Positions 52,529 through 55,510 of a DNA stretch of 55,510 nt are shown here, piece by piece. The position numbers were made by a program, and so were the translations under genes. The stretch is from Bacillota bacterium. GTDB taxonomy: Bacteria > Bacillota > Sulfobacillia > Sulfobacillales > Sulfobacillaceae. Positions within the stretch are counted from its first letter, which is position 1, and each line of letters begins with the position of its first letter. The notes under the pieces are model-generated. The model made no database searches. It was not told the DNA's origin and saw only the letters and a list, made by a program, of their open reading frames with translations. The stretch spans positions 1 to 55,510 of the forward strand of contig JAJZZH010000022.1 of the NCBI GenBank assembly GCA_021797675.1, given 5' to 3'.

Positions 52529-53152
52529 GTGATCCCGCTGGAGGTTTGGGCCCTGTATGAGAGATTTTACCGGTTATCCTTTTACCGCCGTCGTCATATT
52601 CTGCGGGTGACCGCGGTGTTGGAAGGTTTGGCCAAACGCCACGGGTTGGATGAGCATTTGTCGCGGTGGGCCGGCTTTGGCCACGACTTGGCAAGGGAAT
52701 GCAGTCGGCCCCACTTGCTGGCCGAGGCCAAGCGGTTAGGCGTGAGGGTGGGGCCGGTTGACGAGGAAGAACCCCTATTATTGCATGGTCCGGTGGCCGC
52801 CGCGTGGCTGAAGGCGGCGGGAGCGGGGGATGAATCGGTATGGCAGGCGATTTCGCTCCACACGACCGCCGGACCGCGAATGACCGCCTTGGCCAAGGCC
52901 CTCTATATCGCCGACGGCGTGGAGCCGGGCCGGCACTACAGCGATCGGCAGCGGCTATGGGAGCGATCCTTGGAGGACTTGGAGGATGGCTTCCGCGCAG
53001 TGTTGGAATCCAGTGTGCACTATATCCGAGAGCGCGGCTTGACGCTGCATCCCGATACTCGGTTGGCCCTGGACGAGGTCATTGGCGCGAGCCGGGACCA
53101 GGTGGCGGGATATGCCGGCCAGCAGCACGGATTCGACAATCACGTTTCTTGA
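52529..53152 (+). CDS. yqeK: YqeK-type HD-domain phosphohydrolase
   Basis: YqeK-type enzymes hydrolyse diadenosine tetraphosphate. The protein, about 207 residues from GTG 52529, has the HD-domain marks RRRHILRVTAVLEGLAKRHG, GFGHDLARE (HD), HGPVAAAWL and ISLHTTAGPRMTALAKALYIADGVEPGR in parts ISLHTTAGPRM, LYIADGVEPGR. Start choice is uncertain: in-frame TTG 52493 lies against the terminator, while GTG 52529 has only a weak ribosome binding site. A TACAAT box lies near 52514. The stop overlaps rsfS (TGATG). Confidence 0.87.
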   Translation: MIPLEVWALYERFYRLSFYRRRHILRVTAVLEGLAKRHGLDEHLSRWAGFGHDLARECSRPHLLAEAKRLGVRVGPVDEEEPLLLHGPVAAAWLKAAGAGDESVWQAISLHTTAGPRMTALAKALYIADGVEPGRHYSDRQRLWERSLEDLEDGFRAVLESSVHYIRERGLTLHPDTRLALDEVIGASRDQVAGYAGQQHGFDNHVS

Positions 53153-53529
53153 TGGAGGTATGGCCTACGACGGATGCGTTAACGATGGCGAAAACCGTTC
53201 GCGAAACCTTGTGGCAACACAAGGGCGAACGCGTGATCATTATGGATATGCGCGAAATCACGCTGATTGCCGATTACTTTGTGATTGCTTCTGCGAACAA
53301 CCCGACCCAGGTCAGTGCGCTGGCGGACCATACGGAAGCGGCGATGGCGAAAATGGGGGCGACGCGATTGAATCCGGGCCGCCGCAACCAGGCGCATTGG
53401 ATTTTGATGGATTACGGTACCGTAGTGGTTCATATCTTCACCGAAGACGAACGGCAATATTACAATTTGGAACGCTTTTGGGGCGACGCCGATATTGTCC
53501 CTGACATACCGCGGTCCAAAGAGGCCTAA
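53152..53529 (+). CDS. rsfS: Ribosomal silencing factor RsfS
   Basis: RsfS binds L14 of the large subunit and prevents subunit joining in starvation. The 125-residue protein has VIIMDMREITLIADYFVIASANNPTQVSALADH (in parts MDMREITLIADYFVIAS, NPTQVSALAD), QAHWILMDYGTVVVHIFTEDERQYYNLERFWGDA (in parts HWILMDYGTVVVHIF, YYNLERFWGDA). ATG 53152 shares its A with the yqeK stop codon, suggesting coupling; ATG 53185 is the alternative. It overlaps convergent prfC by 4 bases. Confidence 0.94.
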   Translation: MEVWPTTDALTMAKTVRETLWQHKGERVIIMDMREITLIADYFVIASANNPTQVSALADHTEAAMAKMGATRLNPGRRNQAHWILMDYGTVVVHIFTEDERQYYNLERFWGDADIVPDIPRSKEA

Positions 53530-55073
53530 GTCGACGTGTTCCGGTCCGACGTGGGATACCAGACGATGTTCGGATTTTTTTCGGCGAGCCACCGCAGCGT
53601 GAACTCATCGGGCAACAACGCCACTAAGCGCTGTTCGTGGTCGCGGACGAGCCGTGAACCGTGGCTGAGCTGAACGGAGTCGACCGAGTCGACCGACAAC
53701 CAACGGGCGTATTGATAGGGCAAAAAGGTTTTGCCCAGGGAAACCCCGTACTCGTTTTGCATTCGGTATTCGAACACCTCGAATTGGAGGCGCCCGACGA
53801 AGCCGAGAAGGATGTCCTCGGTACGGTTAACGCCACGGAAGACCTGGACGGCCCCTTCCTCCGCCAGTTGGTGCAGGCCCTTGTGAAAGGCTTTATATTT
53901 ACCCGTGTCGGTGATTAGGACCTCGACAAACTGCTCGGGCGAGAATTGCGGCAATGGCGCGTAGGACAGCAGATGGTGGGAGGACAACGTGTCGCCAATA
54001 CGGAAATATCCCGGATCGAAGAGCCCAATAATATCGCCCGGATAGGCGGTCTCAAGCAAGGCCCGATCTTGGGCAAAAACCTGTTGCGGTTGCGAGAGGG
54101 CAATCGAGCGATTGAGGCGGACATGGCGCACCGTCATCGCCCGTTGAAAGCGTCCGCTGACCACCCGCAGGAAGGCCATGCGATCGCGATGGGCTGGATT
54201 CATATTAGCCTGAATTTTGAAAATAAAGCCAGAAAAATTTTCTTGATCGGGTGGCTGCGGCCCCTGATCCGAGATGCGCGGGCCGGGTGGCGGGGCCATC
54301 GCCAGGAAGTGGTCCAGAAAGGAGCGTACCCCAAAATTGACCATGGCACTGCCGAAAAACACGGGCGTGAGTTCTCCACGGGCCACGGCCGAGCCGTCGA
54401 AGGGTTCTCCGGCTTCGTCGAGCAGTTCCAAGGCGTCGCGCAAGCTTGGGTCAGGGGGCGGCACGTCGCGCAGCGGACCTTCCGGATATGGCTCCCACCG
54501 TTGGCGCAAGCGGTCATACAATCCCCGAAAATCGGTCCCCATGCCGAGCGGCCAGTGCACAGGGTATACATTGAGCCCCAATACCGACTCGATCTCCTGC
54601 AATAGGGTAAACGGACTGAGACCGTCACGGTCCCATTTGTTGATAAAGGTGAAAATGGGAATCTGTCGCTGGCGGCAGACCTGGAATAGCTTCAAGGTTT
54701 GTGCCTCGATGCCGCGTGCGGCGTCGATTAACATAACCGCGCTGTCTGCCGCGGTCAGGGTGCGATAGGTGTCCTCGCTGAAATCCTCATGGCCCGGGGT
54801 ATCCAACAGGTTGACGTGATAGCCTCCGTACTCAAACTCTAGCACCGTCGACGTCACCGAAATTCCCCGCTTGCGCTCGATTGCCATCCAATCGGACGTC
54901 GCCTGGCGCCGCAGGCGCTTGCCTTTAACCATACCGGCTTGATGGATGGCTCCGGCGAACAGGAGCAATTTTTCGGTGAGCGTTGTCTTGCCCGCATCCG
55001 GGTGCGAGATAATCGCGAAGGTGCGGCGTCGCTGGATGGCCTCCCGGAGGCTTTCAACGGTGGTGGATGGCAT
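53526..55073 (-). CDS. prfC: Peptide chain release factor 3
   Basis: A GTPase that recycles release factors 1 and 2 after termination. The 515-residue protein has G1 SHPDAGKTTLTE, DWMAIERKRGISVTS (G2 region), DTPGHEDFSED (G3) and INKWDRDG (G4). EF-G-like domains 2 and 3 with the RF3-type segments PVFFGSAMVNFGV and PNIVWYPTSDRN complete the chain. ATG 55073 has GAGAGG about 11 bases upstream. It is convergent with rsfS. RF3 is absent from many Firmicutes, so its presence is informative. Confidence 0.95.
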   Translation of the reverse strand: MPSTTVESLREAIQRRRTFAIISHPDAGKTTLTEKLLLFAGAIHQAGMVKGKRLRRQATSDWMAIERKRGISVTSTVLEFEYGGYHVNLLDTPGHEDFSEDTYRTLTAADSAVMLIDAARGIEAQTLKLFQVCRQRQIPIFTFINKWDRDGLSPFTLLQEIESVLGLNVYPVHWPLGMGTDFRGLYDRLRQRWEPYPEGPLRDVPPPDPSLRDALELLDEAGEPFDGSAVARGELTPVFFGSAMVNFGVRSFLDHFLAMAPPPGPRISDQGPQPPDQENFSGFIFKIQANMNPAHRDRMAFLRVVSGRFQRAMTVRHVRLNRSIALSQPQQVFAQDRALLETAYPGDIIGLFDPGYFRIGDTLSSHHLLSYAPLPQFSPEQFVEVLITDTGKYKAFHKGLHQLAEEGAVQVFRGVNRTEDILLGFVGRLQFEVFEYRMQNEYGVSLGKTFLPYQYARWLSVDSVDSVQLSHGSRLVRDHEQRLVALLPDEFTLRWLAEKNPNIVWYPTSDRNTST

Positions 55074-55094
55074 GGACGGGATGGTTCCTCTCGT

Positions 55095-55123
55095 AAGATA
55101 TTCTGCAACAGGCGTTGGCGCAA
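55095..55123 (-). promoter_or_regulatory. Candidate promoter of prfC
   Basis: On the minus strand TTGCGC (55123-55118) and TATCTT (55100-55095) are 17 bases apart. Transcription would start only about 15 bases before the prfC start codon, leaving just enough leader for the ribosome binding site. Confidence 0.42.
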
Positions 55124-55282
55124 CACGGCGGTCCATCAGCTAACAGGGTAGCATACCTGGCGGCCGATGAAAAGGCTGAGCTGGGTCCCGGCCAGGGCTA
55201 CGGCAAAGTTCTGGCAACCCGCATGGTTGATGGATATTAATAAATAGTGGACAGCCTCTTTTCACAGGTATATCATTGGATT

Positions 55283-55510
55283 ATGAAACCAGAAACTTCC
55301 GTGATATCGGTTCCTATACGGGAGATCACCATCCGCCTGGTGGCGCCCGACGAAGTCGCGCGCTGGCAGGAGTTGATGGCACGCCATGATTATTTAGGGT
55401 TTCCCGGTTTCGTCGGGGAGCGCCTGTATCAAGTCGCGGAGTGGAACGGCCAGTGGGTCGCGTTACTCGGATGGACGGCTGCCGCCTATCGGTGCCGTGC
55501 TCGGGACGCC
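55283..55510 (+). CDS. Partial DUF4338 (DruA-like) protein at right edge
   Basis: The first 76 codons of a gene that runs out of the window. The sequence ITIRLVAPDEVARWQELM, ARHDYLGFPGFVGERLYQVAE and VALLGWTAAAYRCRARD fits the opening of DUF4338, a domain found in one subunit of the Druantia defence system. It is more often found fused to a DDE transposase in insertion sequences. ATG 55283 has no strong ribosome binding site. The gene is separate from prfC (divergent). A transposase is the more likely reading. Confidence 0.7.
   Translation, partial: MKPETSVISVPIREITIRLVAPDEVARWQELMARHDYLGFPGFVGERLYQVAEWNGQWVALLGWTAAAYRCRARDA

Noticed and set aside
55283-55510. Druantia defence system
   Set aside because: Only one partial DruA-like domain is visible and none of the other Druantia genes; transposase is the simpler reading.
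1-55510. CRISPR array or prophage
   Set aside because: No regularly spaced direct repeats were seen, apart from the 9-nt repeats before valS, and no phage structural or integrase genes are recognisable.

Overview
The window looks like chromosomal DNA of a spore-forming, Gram-positive bacterium of the Firmicutes. Roughly half to three fifths of the bases appear to be G or C, and starts are preceded by strong AGGAGG-type ribosome binding sites with frequent GTG and TTG starts. Two T-box leaders, sporulation genes (spoIVFA/spoIVFB-like, Spo0B-like, lonB) and the gene order support this. A deep-branching thermo-acidophile of the Sulfobacillus type is my best guess, but that is inference and not proven here. 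The order leuCD ... tig-clpP-clpX-lonB-lon-engB ... valS-folC-maf-radC-mreBCD-minCD-spoIVFAB-rplU-prp-rpmA-spo0B-obg closely follows one arm of the Bacillus subtilis chromosome. The visible differences are MinE, RodA, RNase G and GroES placed inside the block, and patches of decayed mobile DNA.

Left part (1-19.1 kb): a probable IS66-type transposase start runs off the left edge, followed by a degraded tRNA-Arg-like relic. Next comes an amino-acid biosynthesis area: cimA, dapA, dapL, leuCD (minus strand), a proline-type T-box with proBA, a class III aminotransferase, a small nucleic-acid/Nudix/thioesterase operon, ilvE and yajQ. CimA with LeuCD and IlvE suggests a threonine-independent route to isoleucine. 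DapA with DapL suggests the aminotransferase shortcut to diaminopimelate. The gaps in this part are long and partly consist of eroded genes, including an IS607-type resolvase pseudogene.

Middle (19.1-32.2 kb): three tRNA genes (His, Arg, Leu) precede a protein quality-control run (tig, clpP, clpX, a lipid/diacylglycerol kinase, lonB, lon, engB). A perfect-armed 20-bp palindrome lies in the tig promoter region. Then follow a histidine phosphatase, an acetyltransferase, an orphan lipoprotein, and a solitary groES with a full-consensus promoter and no groEL beside it.

Right part (32.2-55.1 kb): a T-box (GTG specifier) controls valS-folC. Next come maf-radC-mreBCD, minC (lacking its N-terminal domain)-minD-minE, rodA, a PAP2 phosphatase, the SpoIVFA/SpoIVFB pair, RNase G, the rplU-prp-rpmA-spo0B-obg cluster (L27 carries a cleavable-type N-terminus that matches the adjacent Prp protease), nadD, an RRM protein, yqeK-rsfS, and convergent prfC. 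A DUF4338/DruA-like protein starts at the right edge.

I found no CRISPR array, prophage or convincing new multi-gene system. The most interesting items are small: a 44-codon gene with its own promoter and terminator next to dapA, the tig-clp palindrome, the MinC domain loss, the orphan groES, a 9-nt tandem repeat before valS, and a tryptophan-rich orphan protein coupled to yajQ.
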